Source of the DNA: Shewanella sp. UCD-KL21
Lineage (GTDB): Bacteria; Pseudomonadota; Gammaproteobacteria; Enterobacterales; Shewanellaceae
Direction of reading: 5' to 3'
DNA: 64,000 nt
Assembly (NCBI RefSeq): GCF_001957135.1
Contig: NZ_MPHK01000001.1
Location: 392,583-456,582 of the forward strand
The translations under genes and the position numbers were made by a program. Under the pieces are notes generated by a model. It was not told the origin of the DNA. It searched no databases and saw only the letters and a list, made by a program, of their open reading frames with translations. Below, piece by piece: positions 1 through 10,117 of this stretch (the stretch's first letter is position 1; every line of letters starts with the position of its first letter).

Positions 1-32
1 TTAAGTACCTACCCATAAACTTATCTAATACA

Positions 33-66
33 AAAAATCAGCTAACCGAGGTTAGCTGTTTTTTTT
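33..66. terminator. Bidirectional intrinsic terminator
   Basis: A 7-bp perfect stem (AGCTAAC and GTTAGCT, loop CGAG) has an A-run on its left and a run of eight or more T on its right, so it could end transcription from either side. It lies downstream of the SirB-like gene and of whatever gene lies left of the window. Confidence 0.75.
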
Positions 67-197
67 AATCTTTAATTCTTATGTGAAGGACTGTATGTAC
101 GCAGTAATAAAATGGTGGCTGGCATAAAACCTAAAAATCACCAAAGCTAAGCAGCTTTTTTGCTGAGTCTACTTAGCTTAGTTTTTGCAACAATGAG

Positions 198-638
198 CTA
201 GCAGCTTGCTGTTAACATTACGTAACCTAGTTCAATGTAGGCATTCGCATCTTCAACCCCTTTGGTTTTTAGATGGTGAGCAAACCCCAGTCTGGCACTC
301 ATTACAATCCAAAATGTGGCACTGATAAAGCCGACAATGCGCCAAACATTTGATTTTGCCCACTTAAGCGCAAAGGTTATTGAAAGTACATACAGCACAA
401 ACCCCGCTAGTTTTGACGATGCCCAACCGTTGACGAAGGGGTATAAATTCAGTGGATTAACAATAACAAGGTAAAGGAAAGTTGCGATAAATAACGTATA
501 TAAGATGTGTGGCCCTGTTTTCAGCAGCTTATTATTGACCTTGTCAGAACCTTTCATTGTTAATACTAAATTAATAATAAAAAAGATAAACGTGAGCGCA
601 ATTATTGTCAGGTGGGTATGCTTAACCATCATGTACAT
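198..638 (-). CDS. SirB2-like integral membrane protein
   Basis: A 146-residue, strongly hydrophobic protein with about four predicted membrane helices (near residues 8-27, 44-62, 75-92 and 100-118). The early K-H-T-H-L-T motif and the R-x-x-P/G-P-H pattern before helix 2 resemble the SirB family of small inner-membrane proteins, whose biochemical role is poorly defined. The first ATG is supported by AAGGAA seven bases upstream. It is a single-gene unit followed by the terminator at the window's left edge. A TTGTATACAA palindrome lies 35 bases upstream of the start and could be an operator. The family call is by overall resemblance, so moderately sure. Confidence 0.6.
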   Translation of the reverse strand: MYMMVKHTHLTIIALTFIFFIINLVLTMKGSDKVNNKLLKTGPHILYTLFIATFLYLVIVNPLNLYPFVNGWASSKLAGFVLYVLSITFALKWAKSNVWRIVGFISATFWIVMSARLGFAHHLKTKGVEDANAYIELGYVMLTASC

Positions 639-672
639 GCTGTTGTTCCTTAGGGGATGTTATTAAAATAAA

Positions 673-682
673 TTGTATACAA
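673..682. promoter_or_regulatory. TTGTATACAA palindrome, candidate operator
   Basis: A perfect 10-bp palindrome just upstream of the SirB-like gene. The TGTATAC core is the kind of site bound by many GntR-family repressors. No GntR gene is in the window, so this is only a candidate. Confidence 0.3.
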
Positions 683-811
683 CTTAAACTAATGCTGGTC
701 GTTCTACAATTGTAATTATTCTAATTTTTTATGCACTTAGTCTATTTTGACAAGAATGCGACCACAGCTTTGTACGTACAAAAAATAATTAAGTTCAATT
801 CATTTTCATTG

Positions 812-1588
812 TTAATGTATAAAGTGCCCTGCTCCTACATAGGCTAATTGCAATGCAAGTAGACTTAATGTGAGTTTAAACAGCTTGCTAAAGTTGGTAG
901 TGGTGATGCGATTAAGCAATTTCAGTCCTGCAAAGGTGCCAAGCGCGCCGCTTATTACCATGGCACACACTAATGGTAACCATTGCGTGAAGCCAAACCC
1001 CAGTAGCGTGAATATTATGGCTTTAAAGCTGTGTTGCATTGTCATGCAGCTTGAAAAGGTCGCGGTAAAGCGCAGTTTGTCTTGCAGTGCAGTTTGATTA
1101 AGGTAATTAACATACATATAGCTGCCGACCAGTGGCCCGCTAGCACCGACAAAAAAAGATAAAAAGCTGGTAATCGCACCTGCCACGACCCTAGAGCTGG
1201 GTGACGAGCCGATAAATGTTGGTTTTTTGCCCCACAACAAATATAAAATAAAAATAGCCAACACTAGTTTCATTGGCTCAAGGGAAATTTGACTAATCAC
1301 AGTGGTAGATAACGCCGCGCCAAGTACGCCACCTAGTGAAAAATACAGTAACATTGGCAGATCAACATGCTTAATCGTGGCCAGTGCGCGATTAGCATTT
1401 GAGCCCAGCTGCACTAAGCCATGTACCGGAATGACTATCATCATAGGTAGTAATGATGCCATTAAAACTAATAACAATAAGCCACCGCCAGCGCCCATTG
1501 CTGCGGTGATAAACGAGCTAAAAAACGCGGCTATCACTAATACAAGGGCCATAGTTGGGCTGAGTAATTCGTTAAGCAATAAGTCCAA
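812..1588 (-). CDS. TSUP (TauE/SafE) family membrane transporter
   Basis: A 258-residue polytopic protein with eight or so hydrophobic segments. Near residue 30 it has the small-residue-rich GAGGG run typical of the TauE/SafE (TSUP, DUF81) family, and a second family-like motif (FFVGASGPLVGSY) near residue 145. TSUP proteins move organosulfonates, sulfite or organic anions across the inner membrane. The gene starts 15 bases after the aldo/keto reductase stop and reads in the same direction as the lig genes, so it is probably the last gene of that operon. Its substrate could be an aromatic or organic acid linked to the pathway; this is inference from position only. No classical protocatechuate permease gene is visible nearby. 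Confidence 0.8.
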   Translation of the reverse strand: MDLLLNELLSPTMALVLVIAAFFSSFITAAMGAGGGLLLLVLMASLLPMMIVIPVHGLVQLGSNANRALATIKHVDLPMLLYFSLGGVLGAALSTTVISQISLEPMKLVLAIFILYLLWGKKPTFIGSSPSSRVVAGAITSFLSFFVGASGPLVGSYMYVNYLNQTALQDKLRFTATFSSCMTMQHSFKAIIFTLLGFGFTQWLPLVCAMVISGALGTFAGLKLLNRITTTNFSKLFKLTLSLLALQLAYVGAGHFIH

Positions 1589-1603
1589 TGCTGCTTAGTC
1601 CGT

Positions 1604-2590
1604 TTAGAAATCTTCGGTATCTATTTCGGTTTGGGTCATGGCTGGATACCGTGCGCCGCTAATGGCACTTGGGGCAAACACCTTGTTTAAATGCGCTAGC
1701 ACGACTTGGCTTAATTGCACCTTATCTGCGCCCATGTTGTCTTGTAAATGAGCGATATTAGTTGTACCAGGAATGGCTAAAATGTTGTCGGATTGATGTA
1801 ACAACCATGCAAGGTTTAGCTGGGCTAAACTGCAATTGAGCTGTTGACTGATTTGAGTTAACTCAGCCACCAATAAACGATTCTTTTCGATATGTGGGCT
1901 TTGAAACCGGGGCATGCCACGGCGGATATCGCCGTCAACTAACACTTGGGCTAACGGCACCTGATCGGTTAAAAAGCCCCGTGCTAAAGGCGAGAATGCC
2001 ACAAAGGCAATATCGAGTTGTTTACAGGTATCAAGCACGGCTATTTCAGGGTTGCGGCTCCATAAGGAATATTCGCTTTGCACTGCGGCAATGGCATGTT
2101 CTGCATGGGCTTTTTTAAGGGTTGTGGCTGACACTTCAGACAAACCAATAGATTTGATTTTACCCTCTTTTACCATTAACCCCAGCTCACCTACGCTGTC
2201 TTCAATGGGTACATTTTTGTCCCAGCGATGTAAATAATACAGATCGAGTACATCGGTTTGCAGGCTGGTTAATGAACTTTCAATGGTACGTCGTAATGTG
2301 GCGGGACGGCCATCAATGACTTTTTTGCCATCAACGCCTGTCATGCCGCATTTACTGGCTAACAGTAATTTTTCACGATACGGTTTGAGCACTTTACCGA
2401 CTAATTGCTCGTTTTTACCAAAACCATATAAGGCTGCAGTATCAAAATGATCAACGCCTAACTCAACGGCACTGAGTAGCAGGCGTGTGGCATCTTGCTC
2501 GCTAAGAGGATGACCATAAGCATGACTTAAATTCATGCAACCGAGTCCAATGGGGTTGACTGATTGACCATTAAGCATTCGTTTACTCAT
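1604..2590 (-). CDS. Aldo/keto reductase
   Basis: A 328-residue NADPH-dependent aldo/keto reductase with a full (alpha/beta)8 barrel. The catalytic tetrad is visible: Asp in HFDTA (near residue 50), Tyr in AALYG (near 55), Lys in LASKCG (near 81) and His in YYLHR (near 120). The C-terminal cofactor loop (AIPGTTN) is also present. The ATG has AGAGGA upstream. The gene follows ligC by 20 bases in the same orientation, so it is co-transcribed with the protocatechuate genes. It may reduce an aldehyde intermediate or shunt product, but no such step is needed in the known 4,5-cleavage route, so its role is open. Confidence 0.85.
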   Translation of the reverse strand: MSKRMLNGQSVNPIGLGCMNLSHAYGHPLSEQDATRLLLSAVELGVDHFDTAALYGFGKNEQLVGKVLKPYREKLLLASKCGMTGVDGKKVIDGRPATLRRTIESSLTSLQTDVLDLYYLHRWDKNVPIEDSVGELGLMVKEGKIKSIGLSEVSATTLKKAHAEHAIAAVQSEYSLWSRNPEIAVLDTCKQLDIAFVAFSPLARGFLTDQVPLAQVLVDGDIRRGMPRFQSPHIEKNRLLVAELTQISQQLNCSLAQLNLAWLLHQSDNILAIPGTTNIAHLQDNMGADKVQLSQVVLAHLNKVFAPSAISGARYPAMTQTEIDTEDF

Positions 2591-2610
2591 AGCATCCTCT
2601 TTATTTGCAA

Positions 2611-3552
2611 TTAACGGGTTAGCTGTAATTCAAGATCGTGCAGTACTTTATAACAATCAAGCACTTTGGCAACACTTGAATTAGGCTCGCGCCCTTGTTG
2701 AATGGCGGCAAAAAACTCACGGTCTTGTAATTCAATACCATTCATTGACACAGCAACATTTGACACATCAATGGGCTCTTCTTTACCGTTAACTAAGTCA
2801 TCGTAACGGGCAATATAAGTACCATTGTCACAGATATAACGGAAAAAAGTACCTAGCGGGCCATCATTATTAAACGACAATGACAGTGTACAAATCGCGC
2901 CATTTTCTGCCTGTAGCTGGATTGACATATCTAACGCTATACCTAACTCAGGGTGAATTGGCCCTTGTATCGCATTGGCTTTAACCACTTTTGAATTGGC
3001 TTGATAAGCAAACAAGTCAACGGTGTGCGCCGCATGATGCCATAACAAGTGATCGGTCCATGAACGGGCCTCACCTTTGGCATTAATGTTTTTACGACGG
3101 AAAAAATAAGTTTGCACATCCATTTGCTGAATGTTTAATTCACCGGCAGTAATTTTATTATTCACCCATTGGTGCGACGGGTTAAAACGGCGCGTATGAC
3201 CAACCATACAGGTTAAACCAGTTTGCTTTTGGGTTTCGACAACGGCTAAAGAATCTTCCCAGCTATCAGCTAATGGAATTTCAACCTGTACATGCTTACC
3301 TGCTTGCATGCACTGAATTGATTGCGCGGCGTGCTGCTGGGTTGGCGTGCATAAAATAACTGCATCGGCGGCTATTTTTAGTGCCTCGGTTAGATCGGTG
3401 AAGACTTGTTTGATGCCGTATTCATCAGCTACTTGTTGGGTTTTCTCTAACGAGCGCCCGACTAAAGCGACAACCTCGACGCCATCGATATTTTTAATGC
3501 CGTCAAGGTGTTTAATACCAAATGCCCCTGGGCCTACTACTATAACTTTCAT
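2611..3552 (-). CDS. ligC: 4-carboxy-2-hydroxymuconate-6-semialdehyde dehydrogenase (LigC-like)
   Basis: A 313-residue Gfo/Idh/MocA-family dehydrogenase. The N-terminal Rossmann motif GPGAFG (residues 7-12) binds NADP, and VEIPLA near residue 90 corresponds to the family's EKP motif. In the protocatechuate 4,5-cleavage pathway LigC oxidises the hemiacetal form of the ring-cleavage product to 2-pyrone-4,6-dicarboxylate. The start was placed at the ATG giving MKVIVVGPGAFG. An in-frame upstream extension of 42 residues overlaps ligB and has no family sequence, so it is rejected. The gene follows ligB by 14 bases. The specific function rests on the ligAB-ligI context as well as family membership. 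Confidence 0.88.
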   Translation of the reverse strand: MKVIVVGPGAFGIKHLDGIKNIDGVEVVALVGRSLEKTQQVADEYGIKQVFTDLTEALKIAADAVILCTPTQQHAAQSIQCMQAGKHVQVEIPLADSWEDSLAVVETQKQTGLTCMVGHTRRFNPSHQWVNNKITAGELNIQQMDVQTYFFRRKNINAKGEARSWTDHLLWHHAAHTVDLFAYQANSKVVKANAIQGPIHPELGIALDMSIQLQAENGAICTLSLSFNNDGPLGTFFRYICDNGTYIARYDDLVNGKEEPIDVSNVAVSMNGIELQDREFFAAIQQGREPNSSVAKVLDCYKVLHDLELQLTR

Positions 3553-3566
3553 AACATTATCCAGAT

Positions 3567-4797
<1,231 letters not shown>

Positions 4798-4806
4798 AAC
4801 CTTCCC

Positions 4807-5700
4807 TTATTTAGACCAATACAAACGCATTGGATTGTCGACTAAAAGTTGTTGTTGCAGCGCTGCAGTTGGCGCAATCTGCGGGATAATATTCACTAGC
4901 TTGCCGTCATCTGGCATGTGACTTTTCATGTTTGGATGCGGCCAATCTGTGCCCCACAGTACTCGATCAGGAAACTGCTCTACTACAGTGCGTGCAAATG
5001 GCACTACGTCGGCATAATTGCTATCAGGCCCAACGACTGAGATGCGCTCTGGGCAGCTGACTTTTGACCACACATTCGGGTTTTCAGCCATGAATTTCAA
5101 AAACAGTTGAAAACCGTCATCATCAATAGGCTTGGACACATCAGGGCGTCCCATATGATCAACCACTAAGGTCGTGGGCAAGCTGGTAAAAAAATCATAC
5201 AGTTCAGGTAAATCTTGGCTTTCAAAGTAAATCACGATGTGCCAATCAAGCTTTTTGATCCGATGAGCAATTTTGGTGAGCGAGTCAAAAGGCAGTGCAT
5301 CAACAAGACGTTTAACAAAGTTAAACCTTACGCCACGCACGCCCGCTTGATGCAGCGCTTGTAACTCAGCATCACTGATATCCTCTTTGATGGTGGCAAC
5401 ACCGCGAGCTAAACCGTTGGAACTATTTAATGCATCGACTAAGGCACTGTTGTCTGCGCCATGGCAAGTGGCTTGGACAATAACATTACGGCTAAAACCG
5501 AGGTGATCGCGCAGTGCCCATAGTTGATCTTTAGAGGCATCGCATGGGGTGTATTTACGCTCAGGTGCAAAGCCAAATTCATTTGCAGGGCCAAACACAT
5601 GACAATGGGCATCAACAGCGCCAGCAGGCGGCTGGTAACTGGGGGTTACTGGTGATTGATGCCAATGTAGCCAATCAGCGTCAGTTATAAACTTACTCAT
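4807..5700 (-). CDS. ligI: 2-pyrone-4,6-dicarboxylate lactonase
   Basis: A 297-residue amidohydrolase-superfamily TIM barrel. His32 and His34 (VDAHCHVFGP), the strand with DHMGRPD near residue 181, and Asp252 in WGTDWPHPN mark the active site. LigI hydrolyses 2-pyrone-4,6-dicarboxylate to 4-oxalomesaconate without needing a divalent metal. The ATG overlaps the ligJ stop by four bases (ATGA), indicating coupled translation. The length is close to the family norm. Confidence 0.92.
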   Translation of the reverse strand: MSKFITDADWLHWHQSPVTPSYQPPAGAVDAHCHVFGPANEFGFAPERKYTPCDASKDQLWALRDHLGFSRNVIVQATCHGADNSALVDALNSSNGLARGVATIKEDISDAELQALHQAGVRGVRFNFVKRLVDALPFDSLTKIAHRIKKLDWHIVIYFESQDLPELYDFFTSLPTTLVVDHMGRPDVSKPIDDDGFQLFLKFMAENPNVWSKVSCPERISVVGPDSNYADVVPFARTVVEQFPDRVLWGTDWPHPNMKSHMPDDGKLVNIIPQIAPTAALQQQLLVDNPMRLYWSK

Positions 5701-6716
5701 AGTCCCATTCCCTGTAATTTTTTACCTAAACGTGGATAAACACGGCGTGCATTACCTGAATACACTTTTTCACGGTCTTGTGGCGACAAATTCAGGCTGT
5801 CGACATAACGTTTAGTGTCATCAAAATATTGGCCTGTAGTTGGGTCAATGCCACGCACTGCGCCAATCATTTCTGAACCGAATAAAATATTTTCAATATC
5901 AATAACTTCAAACAACAAATCAATTCCAGGTTGATGATACACGCAAGTGTCAAAATATACATTTTTCATTAGATGTTCGTTCAGCGGTGGCTGCTTTAGC
6001 ATGTCAGCTAAACCACGGTATCGCCCCCAGTGATAAGGTACTGCACCGCCACCGTGGGGAATGATGAAACGAAGTTCTGGGAAGTCTTTAAATAAGTTGC
6101 CTTCTAACAGCTGCATAAATGCCGTGGTATCGGCATTCATATAGTGTGCGCCAGTGGCATGAAAGTTAGGGTTGCAAGAACCTGATACGTGGATCATTGC
6201 CGGTACATCAAGCTCTACCATTTTTTCATAAAATGGATACCAGCTTGGATCTGTCAAGGGTTTTGATGTCCAGTGACCGCCAGATGGATCAGGATTTAAA
6301 TTACAACCAACAAAGCCTTTTTCTAATACGCAGCGCTCTAGCTCAGCCACTGAGTTTTGGATCGGCACACCAGGAGATTGCGGTAATTGGCATACACCAA
6401 TAAAGCGCTCTGGATATAAGTCGACTACACGGGCGATTAAATCATTACAGGCTGATGTCCATTGCTTTGAGACGGCTTCGTCACCAATATGATGCGCCAT
6501 TGCAGATGCACGCGGTGAAAAGATGGTCATGTCTAAACCACGTTCATCTAACAGCTTGATTTGATTTTTATCGATACTTTCACGAATTTGGTCATCTGAA
6601 ATAAATGGCACTTCTGGTAAAGCTTTACCTTGCTTGTGTGCTTCAATTTGCGCTTGCCTGAAAAGCTGTAATGGCTCAGGTGCGGTTGTATAGTGGCCGT
6701 GGCAATCAATAATCAT
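5697..6716 (-). CDS. ligJ: 4-oxalomesaconate hydratase, LigJ amidohydrolase type
   Basis: A 339-residue amidohydrolase-family protein that begins MIIDCHGHYTTAP with the HxH metal motif. Further family signatures are HVSGSCNPNFHATGAHY (about residues 175-192), IPHGGGAVPYHWGRYRG (about 220-235) and FGSEMIGA near the C-terminus. LigJ hydrates 4-oxalomesaconate to 4-carboxy-4-hydroxy-2-oxoadipate. This is the zinc amidohydrolase form first described in Sphingobium, not the unrelated GalB hydratase of Pseudomonas. It overlaps ligI by four bases. A gap of about 120 bases separates it from galD upstream, so an internal promoter is possible. Confidence 0.9.
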   Translation of the reverse strand: MIIDCHGHYTTAPEPLQLFRQAQIEAHKQGKALPEVPFISDDQIRESIDKNQIKLLDERGLDMTIFSPRASAMAHHIGDEAVSKQWTSACNDLIARVVDLYPERFIGVCQLPQSPGVPIQNSVAELERCVLEKGFVGCNLNPDPSGGHWTSKPLTDPSWYPFYEKMVELDVPAMIHVSGSCNPNFHATGAHYMNADTTAFMQLLEGNLFKDFPELRFIIPHGGGAVPYHWGRYRGLADMLKQPPLNEHLMKNVYFDTCVYHQPGIDLLFEVIDIENILFGSEMIGAVRGIDPTTGQYFDDTKRYVDSLNLSPQDREKVYSGNARRVYPRLGKKLQGMGL

Positions 6717-6835
6717 CGAATTCTCCTTGCTTAACTTTTACTTAAGCGACTTGTCTTAATCACTTTGCTTAATTGAAGTCGGGTTAAGCGTTTTTTATTA
6801 TGTTGTTATTGGTGTTTTTGTATTCACAACCAACA

Positions 6836-7930
6836 CTAGTCAGGTAGCATTGCACTGCCTACCATCAATAATCTTGCGGTGCGCAGTAACGCAGAGCGAT
6901 GCACAGTAAAACCTTTAATGTCATTGGCTTCAGTCACTTGCATTTCAACGTTAAATTGCCCAGTGGGGTGTTCAACAACCACATCAAAATTGCCATCACT
7001 AAATTGCGCCGAGGCAAACTGGTTTGCCACAGTGCCGTTAAGCACACAAGCAGTAGCCACACTGACGCTACCTAATACGCCAATTGCTTCATGTACGCGG
7101 TGTGGAATAAACGTGCGGGTATTAATATGGCCAGCCTTTTGTGGTGCGCTCACTAATGACATCTTAGGGACGGTTTTATTGCTCACATCACCTAAATTCA
7201 TTTTTAAGCCCGCTTGTAATCTTATGGCTTCAATTTGTTGTTTAAGCAGTTGATTGCTTTCAAGCGCTGCGGGGCTTTCATCACCCTTAAGGCCAAAGTC
7301 ACTGGCAGACAGGATCACAACAGGCATGCCATTATCAATACAGGTCACATTCACGCCGTTAATGTCATCAATGGCATTACCGGTTGGAAATAACGTCCCA
7401 CAACTTGAACCGGCAATATCTAAAAAATCTATGGTGATGGGCGCGCTAGTGCCGGGGACGCCATCGATACGCGCATCGCCTTGATAGGTCACCATGCCCT
7501 GCTGCAGTGCGACTCTGGCAACAGCAATGGCGCCAGTGTTAACCATGTGAATACGGATATCAGCAAAGTCATTACTTACGTCGTGTTCGGTACAATTAAT
7601 TAGCCCTTGCTCGATGGAAAAGGGGCCAACGCCGGCTAACAAATTACCGCAGTTTTGGCTGTCGCTAACTTGGGCTTTATCTACGGTTATTTGTAAAAAC
7701 AAGTAGTCAACATCGGCATCATCACGACTTGATGGACTGACAATCGCCACTTTACTGGTCAGCGGATGCGCGCCTCCTAAACCATCAATTTGGCGTTCAT
7801 CAGGCGAGCCCATAAGCGTTAATAACAACTGATCCCGCTGAGTTGGCTCTTGGGGCAAATCGGCAGCTAAAAAGTATAAGCCTTTAGAGGTGCCGCCACG
7901 CATAATTGAGCAAGGTATGGCGCGCTGCAT
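6836..7930 (-). CDS. galD: 4-oxalomesaconate tautomerase (PrpF family)
   Basis: A 364-residue PrpF-fold isomerase. The N-terminal SIMRGGTSKGLYF, the LGGAHPLTSKVAI segment and the QNCGNLLAGVGPFSIE motif with the conserved catalytic Cys define the family. GalD/LigU interconverts the keto and enol forms of 4-oxalomesaconate so that the hydratase can use it. PrpF in the methylcitrate cycle is the main alternative, but the position between galC and ligJ favours the aromatic pathway. GAGGATAG lies before the ATG. One base separates it from galC. Confidence 0.88.
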   Translation of the reverse strand: MQRAIPCSIMRGGTSKGLYFLAADLPQEPTQRDQLLLTLMGSPDERQIDGLGGAHPLTSKVAIVSPSSRDDADVDYLFLQITVDKAQVSDSQNCGNLLAGVGPFSIEQGLINCTEHDVSNDFADIRIHMVNTGAIAVARVALQQGMVTYQGDARIDGVPGTSAPITIDFLDIAGSSCGTLFPTGNAIDDINGVNVTCIDNGMPVVILSASDFGLKGDESPAALESNQLLKQQIEAIRLQAGLKMNLGDVSNKTVPKMSLVSAPQKAGHINTRTFIPHRVHEAIGVLGSVSVATACVLNGTVANQFASAQFSDGNFDVVVEHPTGQFNVEMQVTEANDIKGFTVHRSALLRTARLLMVGSAMLPD

Positions 7931-7931
7931 A

Positions 7932-8621
7932 TTAGCTATCCTCGCCTTGTTTTACATAGCAAAGCCCTTTAGCTGCAAGGCGTTCGCGCATGGCGTAGAT
8001 ATCTAGCCCTAACTCACCGGCTGCCAAACGTTTACGTTTATCATCTTCGTTGGCAATGCGTTTAAGCATTTTGTCATGCACTTCTAAGGCGCGTTCTTGC
8101 TTAACGACCACCACACCATCTTCATCTGCAATCACTAAGTCACCTGGGCAAATTAACGCGCCCGCACACACCACAGGCACATTAACGTTACCTAAGGTTT
8201 CTTTGACTGTGCCTTGGGCATATACCGCTTTTGACCAAACAGGAAATTGCATTTGGGTTAAGGTCGCAACATCGCGAACACCGCCATCTATGATGAGTCC
8301 TTTAACGCCGCGAGCTTGTAGCGATGTAGCCAGCAAGTCACCAAAAAATCCATCAATACAGCCACTGGTTGGGGTAACAACCAGTACATCACCGGGCTGA
8401 CATTGCTCAACTGCAACGTGGATCATCCAGTTATCACCTGGAGCAACCTCACAGGTTACTGCGCTACCTGCAATTTGAGCAGGTGTATAAATCGGCTTCA
8501 TGTAATCAGCTAATAGCCCTAACCGCCCTTGGGCTTCATGCACTGTCGCAACTTCTGCGTTAGCGTACATAGCTAAGATTTCTTGGCTCGGACGCGCAAT
8601 ATCTGTAATACATACCGCCAT
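7932..8621 (-). CDS. galC: 4-carboxy-4-hydroxy-2-oxoadipate aldolase (RraA-like fold)
   Basis: A 229-residue HMG/CHA aldolase of the RraA-like superfamily. The [13 protein letters not shown] segment (about residues 93-105) and [10 protein letters not shown] (about 109-118) carry the Asp and Arg used for metal-dependent class II aldol cleavage. GalC/LigK splits 4-carboxy-4-hydroxy-2-oxoadipate into pyruvate and oxaloacetate. It is the first gene of the lig operon and has a good ribosome site (AGAGGTAG). The N-terminal ATVHEAQG motif is also typical. The stand-alone regulator RraA is shorter, so the aldolase call is preferred. Confidence 0.9.
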   Translation of the reverse strand: MAVCITDIARPSQEILAMYANAEVATVHEAQGRLGLLADYMKPIYTPAQIAGSAVTCEVAPGDNWMIHVAVEQCQPGDVLVVTPTSGCIDGFFGDLLATSLQARGVKGLIIDGGVRDVATLTQMQFPVWSKAVYAQGTVKETLGNVNVPVVCAGALICPGDLVIADEDGVVVVKQERALEVHDKMLKRIANEDDKRKRLAAGELGLDIYAMRERLAAKGLCYVKQGEDS

Positions 8622-8711
8622 TATCTACCTCTGTCATAATCTGGGTTAAATTCAGTCCTTCGAGTATATGAAAACGATGACAGTAAATAACTTTAAAAAA
8701 CTGTCGATTGC

Positions 8712-8738
8712 CATTAGTTTTTTCTATAGCATTAGTTT
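8712..8738. promoter_or_regulatory. Direct repeat of CATTAGTTT, candidate operator
   Basis: The 9-mer CATTAGTTT occurs twice with starts 18 bp apart in the short gap between galC and the divergent LysR gene. The position fits binding by that regulator, but the motif is AT-rich and only two copies are seen. Confidence 0.35.
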
Positions 8739-8767
8739 ACCAACTGGATAGTGCATAAATAAAAACA

Positions 8768-9964
8768 ATGAACATTAATATTAAAAACCTGTTGTTCGCC
8801 CTTAAAATAAAGGAACTTGGCACACTAACCCTTGCCGCAAACGCCATTCATTTAACCCAGTCTGCCCTTACCCAAGGTATAAATAAACTTGAAAGCGAAT
8901 TAGGTTACAGTTTGTTTGTTAGAACCCCATCAGGGATGCAAACCACACCGGTTGGCTTATGCTTTTTATCACGGGTTGAAAGAGCCTTTCGCTACCTTGA
9001 TGAATTTGCCGTAACGGCATTAACCAAAGATAAAGCCCGCCAATGGCAATTTTCTCGTTCTATTACCACTAAACAATTATTGGGCTTAGTGGCATTAGTG
9101 CAGCAAAACAGTTACACCCGCGCAGCGTCGGTGTTGGGTTTATCACAACCCACATTGCACAAGACCATTAAAGATGCCGAGCAAATTTGTCATGATAAAT
9201 TGGTGATGCGTTCGCCTGCAGGAATTGAAGCCACATGGCTTGGTAAGCAACTGTATAGATATGGATTGTTATTTTTTAATGAGATTGAACAAGGCATAGC
9301 AGAGTTAAATGAATTTAACGGTAAAATGAACGGTTCATTAAAGGTCGGTTGTTTGCCTCTGGCGCGCTCATCCATTGTGCCTCAGGCAATTTTGGCGTTA
9401 AACAGTGAGTTTCCCGATGCTAACTTGGCGTTAATCGATGGCCCCTATCAAGAGCAACTGCATAGCTTATTACATGGTGAAATCGATATAATCGTCGGCG
9501 CATTACGTACAGGTTCGCAAAATACTGATATCAGTCAGGTGCCACTGTTTAACGATAAACTCAGCATTGTGGTTAAAGCCAAACACCCTCTGGCTAACAA
9601 GACAATATTTTCAGCAACCGAATTACAGCAATTACAATGGGTTGCCCCTAATAAAAGTACACCGGCATGGCATGTGTTTAGCCAGTTATTTAACGAGAGA
9701 AACCTTAATCCACCAAGCAATGTCATTGAATGCAGTTCGTTAGTGGCTATCCGCAGCATCTTAATGCATAGCGAACGGGCGGCATTATTACCGGCTAAAC
9801 AGGTAGAAGTTGAAGTTGCTGCGGGTTTATTAGCCGTTTGCCCTATCACGTTGGCTGATACCGACCGCAGTATTGGCTTAACCCTACGTAAAAACTGGCA
9901 GCCAACGCAAATGCAGGCGCAATTTCTACACATTATTAAACAGCAAACGGCGATATACACTTGA
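8768..9964 (+). CDS. LysR-type regulator with two tandem HTH domains
   Basis: A 398-residue protein, about 100 residues longer than a normal LysR regulator. Residues 5-65 form a typical LysR winged helix (TLAANAIHLTQSALTQGINKLE, then F-V-R-T). Residues about 100-165 form a second one (SYTRAASVLGLSQPTLHKTIKDAE). The substrate-binding domain begins near residue 180 with MNGSLKVGCLP. It is divergent from the lig operon and is the likely regulator of it, sensing protocatechuate or gallate-type ring-cleavage intermediates; that ligand is inference. No strong ribosome site is visible before the ATG. I use no gene symbol because galR versus ligR cannot be decided. Confidence 0.85.
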   Translation: MNINIKNLLFALKIKELGTLTLAANAIHLTQSALTQGINKLESELGYSLFVRTPSGMQTTPVGLCFLSRVERAFRYLDEFAVTALTKDKARQWQFSRSITTKQLLGLVALVQQNSYTRAASVLGLSQPTLHKTIKDAEQICHDKLVMRSPAGIEATWLGKQLYRYGLLFFNEIEQGIAELNEFNGKMNGSLKVGCLPLARSSIVPQAILALNSEFPDANLALIDGPYQEQLHSLLHGEIDIIVGALRTGSQNTDISQVPLFNDKLSIVVKAKHPLANKTIFSATELQQLQWVAPNKSTPAWHVFSQLFNERNLNPPSNVIECSSLVAIRSILMHSERAALLPAKQVEVEVAAGLLAVCPITLADTDRSIGLTLRKNWQPTQMQAQFLHIIKQQTAIYT

Positions 9965-10048
9965 TATGTTGAAGATATTTGTGTCTTGAATACTGTATCT
10001 TTAATATTGTTTCAAGAATATTCGACTAATTAGCCGCTCAATCACTAT

Positions 10049-10086
10049 AAAAAATGCGTTAGACTACAGTGTCTAACGCGTTTTTG
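10049..10086. terminator. Intrinsic terminator between convergent genes
   Basis: A near-perfect GCGTTAGAC stem with a T-run on one side and an A-run on the other. It lies between the LysR gene and the convergent RND remnant and probably serves both. Confidence 0.8.
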
Positions 10087-10117
10087 TGTAACTGAGAGTT
10101 GTTTTTTAAGATTGCGA

